Source: Streptomyces ochraceiscleroticus
GTDB taxonomy: Bacteria > Actinomycetota > Actinomycetes > Streptomycetales > Streptomycetaceae
DNA length: 64,000 bases
Direction of reading: 5' to 3'
NCBI RefSeq assembly: GCF_000720485.1
Contig: NZ_JOAX01000021.1
Coordinates: 62,001 to 126,000 of the forward strand
Shown here: one piece after another, positions 52,567-61,639 of the stretch
Layout: every line of letters starts with the position of its first letter
Position numbering within the stretch: the first letter of the stretch is position 1
Notes under the pieces: generated by a model
The model's database searches: none
Told to the model about the DNA's origin: nothing
Seen by the model: only the letters and a program-made list of their open reading frames with translations
Position numbers and translations under genes: made by a program

Positions 52567-53580
52567 TCACGGCACGTGCGCGAGGTCCGGCCCGATCGCC
52601 ACCCGCAGTGACGACTCCCCGGCCCGCCAGGCCGCCAGCAGCCGTTCGCCGAAGCGGTCCTCCAGGAAGCCGGTGGTGTCGATACCGAAGGCGACGTCCC
52701 GCTCCAGGTGCGGCTCGGCCGCCAGCAGCCCGTCGACGACCTCGTGCCGTACGACCTGTTCGTGCACCGCGTCGGCCTCGACGTGCTCGGTGTAGAAGAA
52801 CTCCGCGGCCGGTCCCGCGCCCGCGCGCCGCATCGCCGCGGCCAGCCGGCGGGACGCGGGCGAGGAGGTCACCTCGACCGCGGCGAAGTGCCCGACGAGC
52901 GCCCCGCGCAGCGCCCGGTGCAGCCCGAAGAGGGACATCAGGTTGACCAGGGCCAGCATCTCCGCGCTGGCCGCGTCGAGGTAGCGCCCGTACGCGGTGT
53001 CCAGGCCGAGGTCCGTCATCAGGTCGGCGAAGAGCTGCGCGTGCACCCGCTCGGGGCGCCCGCCGCCGAACTCGTCGAACTCCACCGCCGCCATCCCTGC
53101 CTTGGCCCGCCCCCACAGCCGCGGCAGCACCCAGGCGTGCGGATCGGCCTCCTTGAGGTGGTACAGGCTGCGCTGGGCGGCGTACTCGCGCAGTTGGTCC
53201 CGGGTGCCGGAGCGCTCCAGCACGTGGGGAACGCCGTCCCCGCCGGCCGGCTCGACCAGCAGCTCGTCCAGCGCCCCGGCCGCGTCCTCGTGCCGGGTGG
53301 CGTCGGCCCGCAGCGCGTCGAGGAAGCGCCGCTCCAGTACGGCGCGGAGGCGCAGCAGGTCGGGGTCCCACTCCAGCGCGGGATCGACGCCGGCGAAGCC
53401 GCGGTAGTGCAGTTCGTACGCCACGTACAGCGCGAGCTGCAGGTCGTCGCCGTACGGGTCGGCGGTGGCGGCCGCGTCACCGGCGGCCGGCGGGCCGCCG
53501 CCGCGCAGCGTGCTGATCACGGCCGCCGAGACGGGGCCCCGGTCCCGCGGCAGCCGGGGGCCGGTCGGCTCGTCACTCAT
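52567..53580 (-). CDS. iron-containing redox enzyme family protein (haem-oxygenase-like fold)
   Basis: 337 residues from ATG 53580 (MSDEPTGPRLP) behind GGTGGAG. Haem_oxygenase_2-type helical protein: QLALYVAYELHYRGFAGVD, AQRSLYHLKEADPHAWVLPR, FFYTEHVEADAVHEQVVRHEV, where the E, H, E, D, H residues fit a di-iron/HDO site. This family contains oxygenases that cleave or desaturate small substrates using Fe and O2. Second gene of the sigma-redox-methyltransferase-CDGSH run; the Fe-S protein could be its electron donor. Confidence 0.83.
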   Translation of the reverse strand: MSDEPTGPRLPRDRGPVSAAVISTLRGGGPPAAGDAAATADPYGDDLQLALYVAYELHYRGFAGVDPALEWDPDLLRLRAVLERRFLDALRADATRHEDAAGALDELLVEPAGGDGVPHVLERSGTRDQLREYAAQRSLYHLKEADPHAWVLPRLWGRAKAGMAAVEFDEFGGGRPERVHAQLFADLMTDLGLDTAYGRYLDAASAEMLALVNLMSLFGLHRALRGALVGHFAAVEVTSSPASRRLAAAMRRAGAGPAAEFFYTEHVEADAVHEQVVRHEVVDGLLAAEPHLERDVAFGIDTTGFLEDRFGERLLAAWRAGESSLRVAIGPDLAHVP

Positions 53581-53635
53581 CGCTGTTCTCCACCCCTGGA
53601 CGTCGTCGGTGACACTCACGCGTCACGGGTGCCCG

Positions 53636-54424
53636 TCACGCCTGCGGTGTCACCTCGACGCGCACCAGGCGGCAGCACCGCTGCAGGATGCGAGAGACGT
53701 GCATCTGCGAGATGCCGACCTCCTCGGCGATCTGGCTCTGCGTCATGTCGCGGAAGAACCGCAGGTAGAGGATGGCGCGGTCGCGCGGCGGCAGGGCCCG
53801 CAGCACCGGCGCGGCACACAGCCGCTCCTCGACCAGCTCCAGCTCCGGGTCCTCGTCGCCCAGGAAGTCGGCGAGGTGGAAGGAGTGGCCCGCGTCCGTG
53901 CTCATGGGGCACTCCAGCGACAGCGCCGTGTACGCGCCCTGCGCCTCCAGGCCCAGCACCACGTCCTCCTCGGACAGCCCTGTGTGCTCGGCCAGGTCGC
54001 CGATGGTGAGGGAGCTGGAGCCGTTGCGGAATTCCAGCGCTTCGCGTGCCTGGTGGACGGTGGCGCGCAGCTCCTGCGTGCGGCGCGGCACGTGGACGGC
54101 CCACAGGTCGTCCCGGAAGTGCCGCCGCAGCTCACCGAGGATCGTCGGGATGGCGTACGCGGGGAAGGGCGTGCCCGAGGCCGGGTCGAAGCGGTCGACG
54201 GCCTTGAGCAGCCCGACCGCGGCGACCTGCCGCAGGTCCTCCTCGGTCTCGCCGCGCCCGCTGTAGCGGCGGGCGAGGCGGTTGGCCATCGGGAGCCAGC
54301 CGCAGACGATCTCCTCGCGGACCTTCTTCCTGAGCGGTCCGTCCGCCAGCTCGGCGAGCTGAGCGAAGGCGGCGTCGGTGTCCGGAGCATCCTGATGGCG
54401 GCGGAGCGCGGTGGTGGCGGCCAT
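53636..54424 (-). CDS. SigB/SigF-family RNA polymerase sigma factor
   Basis: 262 residues from ATG 54424 behind GGAAGGG. Group 3 sigma: region 2 (LPMANRLARRYSGRGETEEDLRQVAAVGLLKAVDRFDP, then FPAYAIPTILGELRRHFRD), region 3 (SSSLTIGDLAEHTGLSEEDV) and region 4 helix-turn-helix (RDMTQSQIAEEVGISQMHVSRIL). Family directs stress, osmotic and differentiation genes in Streptomyces. No adjacent anti-sigma kinase. SigB-type promoters within 5 kb are candidate targets. Confidence 0.92.
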   Translation of the reverse strand: MAATTALRRHQDAPDTDAAFAQLAELADGPLRKKVREEIVCGWLPMANRLARRYSGRGETEEDLRQVAAVGLLKAVDRFDPASGTPFPAYAIPTILGELRRHFRDDLWAVHVPRRTQELRATVHQAREALEFRNGSSSLTIGDLAEHTGLSEEDVVLGLEAQGAYTALSLECPMSTDAGHSFHLADFLGDEDPELELVEERLCAAPVLRALPPRDRAILYLRFFRDMTQSQIAEEVGISQMHVSRILQRCCRLVRVEVTPQA

Positions 54425-54532
54425 GGCCCTTCCCTTCCGTCGGGATTCCGGCACCGGCAGCAGCGCCGGGAACAGCGGTTTGTGCCGCGTTACCGGCTGC
54501 CGGGCAGTTGTTGCTTTCCGGCTGAAACACTT

Positions 54533-54557
54533 GTTTCTCAAAACGCCGGCCGGGTAC
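54533..54557 (+). promoter_or_regulatory. distal SigB-like promoter
   Basis: GTTT (54533-54536), a 15-base spacer and GGGTAC (54552-54557): an exact match to GNNT-N14-16-GGGTAC. It is about 230 bases before the DUF6479 gene. Confidence 0.6.
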
Positions 54558-54750
54558 CCGGACGTACGAGTACCGCCCGGCGGCGAATCCTCGGCTCACT
54601 GTCCACATTTTCTCACTTCACCGCCCCGCGCACCGTGTGCGCGGCTTTCCCCTGTCGTTCCCGGGCGTGGTGCGGCGGAAGCGCCCTGGCAGCACCGCGC
54701 GCGGCCGCCGATACGGCCGGGAAATCCACGCTCGGCCAAATGTGTGACAC

Positions 54751-54776
54751 GTGTCGTTTCCGGTATTCGCGGGTAC
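54751..54776 (+). promoter_or_regulatory. proximal SigB-like promoter, leaderless start
   Basis: GTGT (54751-54754), a 16-base spacer and GGGTAC (54771-54776). The ATG at 54786 begins nine bases past the -10, where transcription should start, and there is no ribosome site. The mRNA is therefore predicted to be leaderless. Confidence 0.6.
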
Positions 54777-54785
54777 CCGGCCGAC

Positions 54786-55127
54786 ATGACCAGCTATGAG
54801 TCCCTGGCGGCTCCCAACCGCGACCTGCTCGTCGGCATCGGTCCGTTCGTCGTGGGCCTTGCCGTCGTGCTCCTGCTCATCGGCGCCGTGGCCCTCGGCC
54901 TGCGGCGCAAGCGGTCGCGGCCGGCCACCGCCGAAGAACAGCCGAAGATGCCCAAGGACCCGCGCGGATACGAAACGGGAATGCGCACGGGCGATGAGGT
55001 CACCCAGGACGGTCACCGCCGGACGCCGTACGAGTTCGACGGCACCCGCGGCACCCGCCCGGACGAGGAAGGCAAAAAGCCGGCGAAATGGCAGGAGGGC
55101 CACAGCGGCTCCTTCGGTAACGGCTGA
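54786..55127 (+). CDS. DUF6479-type small membrane protein
   Basis: 113 residues. One membrane helix (LVGIGPFVVGLAVVLLLIGAVALGL) near the N-terminus followed by a basic stretch RRKRSR and a charged, Gly/Pro-rich tail (KMPKDPRGYETGMRTGDEV). DUF6479 proteins are common in streptomycetes, often behind SigB-like promoters; function unknown. Controlled here by two such promoters. A hairpin at 55270 follows. Confidence 0.7.
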   Translation: MTSYESLAAPNRDLLVGIGPFVVGLAVVLLLIGAVALGLRRKRSRPATAEEQPKMPKDPRGYETGMRTGDEVTQDGHRRTPYEFDGTRGTRPDEEGKKPAKWQEGHSGSFGNG

Positions 55128-55269
55128 CGACCCTGGCGAGCGGCGCCGGGCCGCCGCCCGCCGCTGAAGCGACCGAACGCGGAGAACGCGACCGGCCGCA
55201 CTGTGTCATGCCCTTTTCCGTTCGGTGCCATATCCGCGCCTCCCCACTCCGCCGAACGGCTGAACAACC

Positions 55270-55293
55270 GGCCGCGCGGGTGGCCGCGCGGCC
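55270..55293 (+). terminator. GC-rich hairpin between DUF6479 gene and qcrB
   Basis: GGCCGCGCGG and CCGCGCGGCC pair perfectly around a GTGG loop. It lies 143 bases past the DUF6479 stop and 50 before qcrB, so it could terminate the former. Confidence 0.45.
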
Positions 55294-55342
55294 CCTTCCC
55301 GGATTGTCTCCGCCCCGTACCGGTTAGCCATGCAAGGACGTC

Positions 55343-57028
55343 ATGAGCGGCCGGGCCACGGGCCCGGGAGGGAGTTCGGTGCAGGTGTTCCGACGGCGCG
55401 GGGCCCGGCTGGAGGAGCGGGCCGAGGGGGCGGTCGGCACCGCGTTCACCGCCCTTGACCGGCGGCTTCCCCTCGCCGAGGGAGCCAAGGCGCTGCTCCG
55501 CAAGGCATTCCCCGACCACTGGTCCTTCCTGCTCGGGGAAATCGCGCTCTACAGTTTTGTGGTGCTGGTGATCACCGGCACCTATCTGACGCTGTTCTTC
55601 GACCCGAGCATGGCGGAGACCGTCTATCACGGCCGGCACTTTCCGCTGGACGGCACGCGGATGTCCCACGCATACGCCTCCACCCTCCACATCAGTTTCG
55701 AGGTGCGCGGCGGGCTGCTCATCCGGCAGATTCATCACTGGTCGTCCCTGGTCTTCCTGGCCGCGATCGGCACCCATCTGTTCCGGGTCTTTTTCACCGG
55801 GGCCTTCCGGCGGCCGCGCGAGCTGAACTGGATGGTCGGCGTCACGCTTTTCATGCTGTCGATGCTGGAGGGCTTCGCCGGTTACTCCCTCCCGGACGAT
55901 TCGCTCTCCGGCACGGGGCTGCGCACCGCCAATGCCATCGTGACCTCCATTCCCCTCGTCGGCAGCTATCTCAATTTCTTCCTCTGGCAGGGCGCGTATC
56001 CCGGAACGGGCATCATTCCGCGTCTTTACGTGCTGCACATCCTGCTCATCCCGGGAATCATCGTTGCGCTGATCGCCCTGCACCTGCTGCTCGTGGTGAC
56101 CCTGAAGCACACGCACTGGAACAAGCCCGGCCACACCAACAGGAACGTCGTCGGACAGCCGATGGTCCCGCACTTCACCGCGAAGACCACCGGCCTCCTA
56201 CTGATGATTTTCGGCGTACTTTCCTGCCTCGGCGCACTGGCCCAGATCAATCCGGTCTGGGATTACGGCCCGTACCGCCCGGATCAGGTGTCCACCGGCG
56301 TCCAGCCCGACTGGTACGTGGGATTCCTGGAGGGCGGTCTGCGGCTCATGCCGCCTTTCGAGACGAACCTGTGGGGCCATACGGTCATGTGGAACGTCTT
56401 CATTCCCACGCTCGTGCTCCCGGGCCTGCTCTTCATGTCGCTGTACCTCTATCCGTACTTCGAGCGGTGGGTGACCGGGGACCGCGGGGAGCACCATCTG
56501 TGCGACCGGCCGCGGAACCGCCCCACCCGTACGGCGCTCGGCGTGGCCGCGCTCGTCTTCTACGCCGTACTGCTGCTGGCAGGCGGCAATGACGTCATCG
56601 CCTACTCCTTCCGGATCTCGGTCGACGCGCTCACGTGGGTGCTGCGGACCGCCCTCGTCCTCGGGCCGGTGGCCGCCTTCTGGCTCACCAAGCGGCTCTG
56701 CCTCGCCCTGCAGGCGGCGGACCGCGAGCTGCTGACCGAGGGCGAGGAGACCGGTGAGGTGACCCAGAGCGTCTACGGCGCGCTGGGCGAAGGGCACACC
56801 GGCGTCTCCGCCGAGCGGAAGTACGTCATCCTCGTCCGCGACGTACCCGAGCCGCTGCCCCCGGCGGCCGGGCCCACCTCGCGCGGCCTGCGGCTGCGGA
56901 TCGCGCTGAGCGGCTGGTACTACCGCGATCATGTGCCGCTGCCGGCCGGCCCCGAGCAGCGGCGCGAGATCAGCGAACGCACCACGGGCCCGGACCGGGA
57001 GCCGGCCGAGGCACCGGACGCCCAATAA
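55343..57028 (+). CDS. qcrB: cytochrome b subunit of bc complex, orphan copy
   Basis: 561 residues from ATG 55343 (AAGGA ahead); GTG 55379 behind GGGAGGGAG is an equally good start. Actinobacterial QcrB layout: about nine membrane helices, haem histidines around LHISFEVRG, IHHWSSLVF, HLFRVFF and VLHILLIPG, ALHLLLVV. PDWYVGFLEGGLRLMPPFE gives the PEWY-like loop, here PDWY. The QcrC and QcrA partners are missing from the window, so this is likely a second copy that joins other subunits. Convergent with ctaF. Confidence 0.88.
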   Translation: MSGRATGPGGSSVQVFRRRGARLEERAEGAVGTAFTALDRRLPLAEGAKALLRKAFPDHWSFLLGEIALYSFVVLVITGTYLTLFFDPSMAETVYHGRHFPLDGTRMSHAYASTLHISFEVRGGLLIRQIHHWSSLVFLAAIGTHLFRVFFTGAFRRPRELNWMVGVTLFMLSMLEGFAGYSLPDDSLSGTGLRTANAIVTSIPLVGSYLNFFLWQGAYPGTGIIPRLYVLHILLIPGIIVALIALHLLLVVTLKHTHWNKPGHTNRNVVGQPMVPHFTAKTTGLLLMIFGVLSCLGALAQINPVWDYGPYRPDQVSTGVQPDWYVGFLEGGLRLMPPFETNLWGHTVMWNVFIPTLVLPGLLFMSLYLYPYFERWVTGDRGEHHLCDRPRNRPTRTALGVAALVFYAVLLLAGGNDVIAYSFRISVDALTWVLRTALVLGPVAAFWLTKRLCLALQAADRELLTEGEETGEVTQSVYGALGEGHTGVSAERKYVILVRDVPEPLPPAAGPTSRGLRLRIALSGWYYRDHVPLPAGPEQRREISERTTGPDREPAEAPDAQ

Positions 57029-57035
57029 GAGCTGG

Positions 57036-57419
57036 TCAACGGTCGTTGAACTCGAAGACCATCCCGAAGGCGCCCGCCACCAGCACGCCGAAGCCGATGA
57101 CGAACAGCCACAGCCCGAAGACGATGCCCAGTCCGGCGACCGCGGCGCCCAGCGCGGTCAGCGGCGGGTATCCGCTCTTGGGCGGGAAGAAGTCCAGCCG
57201 GCCGGCCCGCTGCCTGACCTCCCCCTGCCGGTCGTCCTCCGGCCGGTCCCCCTTGCGCCGGTGGTTCATCGCGCAGAAGAAGGACACCACCGCGGCCATC
57301 AGGCAGGACACGGTCAGCGCCGCCACGCCCGCCGGCTCCAGCGAGGCCAGCGCGTAGACGACGTCCACGACGAAGAAGAACGCCGCGACCCCGCCGAAAA
57401 GGTATGCCTCGGCCTTCAT
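57036..57419 (-). CDS. ctaF: cytochrome c oxidase subunit 4, actinobacterial type
   Basis: 127 residues. Four membrane helices in pairs, with the [23 protein letters not shown] signature of actinobacterial subunit IV. Coupled to ctaD (ATGA overlap). Ends seven bases from the qcrB stop. Confidence 0.9.
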   Translation of the reverse strand: MKAEAYLFGGVAAFFFVVDVVYALASLEPAGVAALTVSCLMAAVVSFFCAMNHRRKGDRPEDDRQGEVRQRAGRLDFFPPKSGYPPLTALGAAVAGLGIVFGLWLFVIGFGVLVAGAFGMVFEFNDR

Positions 57420-59125
57420 CGGCTCTGCTCTCCGTGCGTATCGGGGGTCGGCTCCACCGTCCCGTGCTCCCCGGCCGGCAGCCGGTACGCCTCCGGGTGG
57501 TGCAGGTCGAAGGCGGGCGAGTCGGAGCGGATGCGGGGCAGCGCGTGGAAGTTGTGCCGGGGCGGCGGGCAGGAGGTGGCCCATTCCAGTGACCGGCCCC
57601 AGCCCCAGGGATCGTCCACGCCGACCTTCGCCGCGTACTTGGTGGTCTTCCAGACGTTGTAGAGGAACGGCAGCGTGGACAGCCCGAGGAGGAAGGAGCC
57701 GAGCGAGGAGACGGTGTTGAGGGCGGTGAAGCCGTCGGCCGCGAGGTAGTCGGCGTACCGCCGGGGCATGCCGCTCGACCCCAGCCAGTGCTGAACGAGG
57801 AAGGTGAGCTGGAAGCCGGTGAAGAGCGTCCAGAAGTGGATCTTCCCCAGCCGTTCGTCGAGCATCCGGCCGGTCAGCTTGGGCCACCAGAAGTAGAAGC
57901 CGCCGAACATCGCGAAGACCACCGTCCCGAACAGGACGTAGTGCAGGTGGGCGACGATGAAGTAGGTGTCGGTGACGTGGAAGTCCAGCGGCGGGGAGGC
58001 GATCAGGACCCCGCTCAGCCCGCCGAGCAGAAAGGTCACCAGGAAGCCGCCGGCCCACAGCATCGGCGTCTCGAACGACAGCGAGCCCCGCCACATCGTG
58101 CCGATCCAGTTGAAGAACTTCACGCCCGTGGGCGCGGCGATCAGAAAGGACATCAGCGAGAAGAACGGCAGCAGCACCATGCCTGTGGCGAACATGTGGT
58201 GCGCCCAGACGGTCGCCGAGAGCATCGTGATGGCGATGGTCGCGCCGACCATGCCGACGTAGCCGAAGACCGGTTTGCGGCTGAAGACCGGCACGATCTC
58301 GGTGATCACGCCGAAGAACGGCAGCGCCACGATGTAGACCTCGGGGTGCCCGAAGAACCAGAACAGGTGCTGCCACAGGATCGACCCGCCGTACGCCGCG
58401 TCGAAGACGTGCGCCCCGAACTTCCGGTCCGCGAGCAGCGCGAAGAGCGCGGCGGTCAGGACCGGGAAGGCCAGCAGGGCGAGGATCGAGGTGAAGAACA
58501 CGTTCCAGGTGAAGATCGGCATCCGGAACATCGTCATGCCGGGCGCGCGCAGGGTCATGATGGTCGCGATGAAGTTCACCGAGCCCAGCGTCGTGCTGAG
58601 CCCGGACAGGATCAGGCCCATCGCCCACAGGTCGCCGCCCTCCCCCGGCGTGCGGACGGCGCCGTTGAGCGGCGCGTACGCGAACCAGCCGAAGGACGCC
58701 GCGCCCTGCGGGGTGAGGAAGCCGGAGACGACCATCAGGCCGCCGAAGAGGAACAGCCAGTAGGTCAGCGCGTTCAGCCGGGGGAAGGCCACGTCCGGCG
58801 CGCCGATCTGCAGAGGCATGACGGCGTTGGCGAAGCCGGCGAACATCGGCGTCGCGAAGAGCAGCATCATGATCGTGCCGTGCACGGTGAAGAGCTGGTT
58901 GTACTGCTCCGCCGTGACCAGTTGCAGTCCTGGACGGGCCAGTTCGGTCCGCATCAGCATGGCCAGCAACCCCGCGAACAGGAAGAACGCGAAGGCGGTC
59001 ACGAGGTAGAGATTGCCGATCACCTTGTGGTCGGTGGTGGTCAGCCAGCCGCGGATCCGGCTGCCGGTCTCGATCCGGCGCCTCGCGGCGGCTGCCGCGC
59101 GCGCCTGCCGCTCAACGTGGACCAC
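57416..59125 (-). CDS. ctaD: cytochrome c oxidase subunit I
   Basis: 569 residues from GTG 59125 behind GGACGGAGG; a longer open frame to 59218 lacks a ribosome site. Twelve membrane helices; haem a ligand in TVHGTIMM, the CuB histidine and cross-linked Tyr in [19 protein letters not shown] pair in VWAHHMF, haem ligands in HLHYVLFG. aa3-type oxidase core. CtaC and CtaE are absent, so this is probably an extra copy. The CtaF overlap and adjacent QcrB suggest an alternative respiratory module. Confidence 0.92.
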   Translation of the reverse strand: MVHVERQARAAAAARRRIETGSRIRGWLTTTDHKVIGNLYLVTAFAFFLFAGLLAMLMRTELARPGLQLVTAEQYNQLFTVHGTIMMLLFATPMFAGFANAVMPLQIGAPDVAFPRLNALTYWLFLFGGLMVVSGFLTPQGAASFGWFAYAPLNGAVRTPGEGGDLWAMGLILSGLSTTLGSVNFIATIMTLRAPGMTMFRMPIFTWNVFFTSILALLAFPVLTAALFALLADRKFGAHVFDAAYGGSILWQHLFWFFGHPEVYIVALPFFGVITEIVPVFSRKPVFGYVGMVGATIAITMLSATVWAHHMFATGMVLLPFFSLMSFLIAAPTGVKFFNWIGTMWRGSLSFETPMLWAGGFLVTFLLGGLSGVLIASPPLDFHVTDTYFIVAHLHYVLFGTVVFAMFGGFYFWWPKLTGRMLDERLGKIHFWTLFTGFQLTFLVQHWLGSSGMPRRYADYLAADGFTALNTVSSLGSFLLGLSTLPFLYNVWKTTKYAAKVGVDDPWGWGRSLEWATSCPPPRHNFHALPRIRSDSPAFDLHHPEAYRLPAGEHGTVEPTPDTHGEQSR

Positions 59126-59382
59126 CGATAGCCTCCGTCCGACCGGTCCGACACCCGCCAGCCTGACATCACCGGGGGCGTTTGCCGCGGTCCGCAGCGC
59201 CCTGCGGCCGGCCGCCACCCGTTAGGAGCACCGACCGTTCGGCGCACGGTCGGGTCATCGGCACCTCTTGGTCACGTAATGATCGCGAGACGGGGTTTCG
59301 CTGCGTGCGCAGACGCCGCAAGAATTGCCTCGCGCACCATGTGCCACTCTTGCCCCCCACCTGACGAAGAGGTCATCCGCCC

Positions 59383-61440
59383 ATGCCGCATCCGGACCGC
59401 CGCCGCTTCCTGCAACTCGCCGGAGGCACCGCGGCCTTCACCGCACTGTCGGGCAGCATCGCCCGCGCCGCATCGATCCCGGCACAGCACCGCTCCGGCA
59501 CCATCGACGACGTCGAGCACATCGTCGTACTGATGCAGGAGAACCGGTCCTTCGACCACTACTTCGGCTCGCTCCGCGGTGTGCGCGGCTTCGGCGACCC
59601 GCGCCCCGTTTCGCTGCCCAGCGGCAAGACGGTGTGGCACCAGTCGGACGGCACGAAGGAGGTGCTGCCGTTCCGGCCGGAGGCCGACAACCTCGGCTTG
59701 CAGTTCATCCAGGACCTCAACCACGACTGGGCGGGCAGCCACAAGGCGTGGAACAACGGCAAGTACGACCAGTGGATACCCGCCAAGTCGGCGACGACCA
59801 TGGCGTACCTGACGCGCGAGGACATCCCGTTCCACTACGCGCTCGCCGACACCTTCACCATCTGCGACGCGTACCACTGCTCGCTGATCGGCTCCACCGA
59901 CCCCAACCGCTACTACCTGTGGAGCGGATACACCGGCAACGACGGCAAGGGCGGCGGCCCGGTGCTCGGCAACGAGGAAGCCGGGTACAGCTGGACCACC
60001 TACCCCGAGCGGCTCGAGAAGGCCGGCGTCTCCTGGAAGATCTACCAGGACATCGGCGACGGGCTGGACGCGGACGGCAAGTGGGGCTGGATCGACGACG
60101 CGTACCGGGGCACGTACGGCGACAACTCGCTGCTGTACTTCGACCAGTACCGCAACGCGAAGCCCGGCGATCCGCTGTACGACAAGGCCCGCACCGGCAC
60201 GAACGTCAAGCAGGGCGACGGCCTCTTCGACCGGCTGAAGGCCGACGTCAAGGGCGGGAAGCTGCCCAAGATCTCCTGGATCGTGGCCCCCGAGGCGTTC
60301 ACCGAGCACCCCAACTGGCCGGCGAACTACGGTGCTTGGTACGTCTCCCAGGTCCTGGACGCACTCACCTCCGACCCCGAGGTGTGGAGCAAAACGGCCC
60401 TCTTCCTCACCTACGACGAGAACGACGGCTTCTTCGACCACGTCGTGCCGCCGTACCCGCCGTCCTCCGACTCCCAGGGCCGCTCCACCGTGGACGTCGG
60501 CCCGGACCTCTACAAGGGCGGCAAGGGGTACGCCGCGGGCCCGTACGGCCTGGGCCAGCGGGTGCCGATGCTGGTCCTCTCGCCCTGGAGCAAGGGCGGT
60601 TACGTCTGCTCCGAGACCTTCGACCACACCTCCGTCATCCGCTTCATGGAGCGCCGCTTCGGCGTCCACGAGCCGAACATCTCGCCCTGGCGCCGCGCCA
60701 TCTGCGGCGACCTGACCTCGGCCTTCGACTTCGCGCACCCCGACACCCGGCCGGTATCCCTCCCGGACACCGACGGCTACCGCCCACCGGACGGCGACCG
60801 GCACGACGACTACGTGCCCAAGCCGCCCGCCAGTCCCTCCCTCCCCCGCCAGGAGAAGGGCTCCCGCCCAGCCCGCGCCCTGCCGTACGCCCCGCACGCC
60901 GACGGTTCGGCCGACGCCGCGGCCGGGAAGTACACGCTCACGCTCAGCGGCGGCGACAAGACGGGCGCGGCCTTCTATGTGACCGCGGGGAACCGCGGCG
61001 ACGGCCCCTGGACGTACACCGCGGCGGCGGGCAAGCCGGTCACCGACACCTGGAACACCGCCTACTCCAAGGGCGTCTACGACCTCTCGGTCTTCGGCCC
61101 GAACGGCTTCCTGCGCGTCTTCAAGGGCCCCGGCAAGACCGCGGGCCCGGAGGTGACGGCCCGCCACGACGCCACCACCGGCAATGTGAAGCTGACGTTC
61201 ACCAACGCCGGCCGCTCCGACGTGGACCTCACCCTGGCCAACGCCTACGGCGGCCCCGACGAGACCTTCAAGGTCCGGGCCGGCGCCACCGTCACGCACA
61301 CCGTCGACCTGCGCCCGAGCAAGCGCTGGTACGACCTGACGGTGACCTCCGAGGCCGATGCGGCGTTCCTGCGCCGCTTCGCCGGCCATGTCGAGACCGG
61401 CGAGGCGGGCGTGAGCGACCCGGCGATCCTCACCGGCTGA
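59383..61440 (+). CDS. plcC: phosphocholine-specific phospholipase C, Tat-exported
   Basis: 685 residues. Twin-arginine signal RRRFLQLAGGTAAFTAL. Phosphoesterase core: EHIVVLMQENRSFDHYFGSL, TICDAYHCSLIGSTDPNRYY, FLTYDENDGFFDHVVPP, GQRVPMLVLSPWSKGGYV, then two C-terminal domains from about residue 500. Acts outside the cell on phosphatidylcholine; phosphate scavenging is common for these. No PHO box was found by eye in the 257-base gap upstream, which holds only ctaD promoter territory. Ribosome site weak (GAAGAGG). Confidence 0.9.
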   Translation: MPHPDRRRFLQLAGGTAAFTALSGSIARAASIPAQHRSGTIDDVEHIVVLMQENRSFDHYFGSLRGVRGFGDPRPVSLPSGKTVWHQSDGTKEVLPFRPEADNLGLQFIQDLNHDWAGSHKAWNNGKYDQWIPAKSATTMAYLTREDIPFHYALADTFTICDAYHCSLIGSTDPNRYYLWSGYTGNDGKGGGPVLGNEEAGYSWTTYPERLEKAGVSWKIYQDIGDGLDADGKWGWIDDAYRGTYGDNSLLYFDQYRNAKPGDPLYDKARTGTNVKQGDGLFDRLKADVKGGKLPKISWIVAPEAFTEHPNWPANYGAWYVSQVLDALTSDPEVWSKTALFLTYDENDGFFDHVVPPYPPSSDSQGRSTVDVGPDLYKGGKGYAAGPYGLGQRVPMLVLSPWSKGGYVCSETFDHTSVIRFMERRFGVHEPNISPWRRAICGDLTSAFDFAHPDTRPVSLPDTDGYRPPDGDRHDDYVPKPPASPSLPRQEKGSRPARALPYAPHADGSADAAAGKYTLTLSGGDKTGAAFYVTAGNRGDGPWTYTAAAGKPVTDTWNTAYSKGVYDLSVFGPNGFLRVFKGPGKTAGPEVTARHDATTGNVKLTFTNAGRSDVDLTLANAYGGPDETFKVRAGATVTHTVDLRPSKRWYDLTVTSEADAAFLRRFAGHVETGEAGVSDPAILTG

Positions 61441-61458
61441 CCGGCACGTCCGGTACTG

Positions 61459-61622
61459 AGAGCCTGTGTCATCACCCTGGTCGGATCAGCGAACGTCGTC
61501 TGGTGCGTGCTATCGCAAGGCGCCGGAAGGTCCTCGTAGCGGAGCTACTAGGGCATTTCGGCAACGCCGCGAGAGTGCGTGGCAGGCGGCGGGCGCCCGG
61601 CCGGGGTGATGACACAGGCTCT
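61459..61622. mobile_element. 164-bp MITE-like element
   Basis: Perfect 19-bp terminal inverted repeats, AGAGCCTGTGTCATCACCC (61459-61477) and its complement (61604-61622). The interior is an imperfect palindrome centred on CGTAGCggaGCTAC, with no coding capacity. It sits between the convergent plcC and marR stops. No target-site duplication is clear. Layout fits a miniature inverted-repeat element mobilised by an insertion-sequence transposase elsewhere. Confidence 0.75.
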
Positions 61623-61639
61623 GCGCCGGGGCGCCGCCG

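Larger units (their letters stand above)
54425..54785. other. 361-base divergent region between sigma factor and DUF6479 genes
   Basis: Holds two SigB-like promoters, both reading rightward, described separately. On the minus strand toward the sigma gene I see no matching -35 for the shared GGGTACCC. No small gene seen. Confidence 0.5.
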
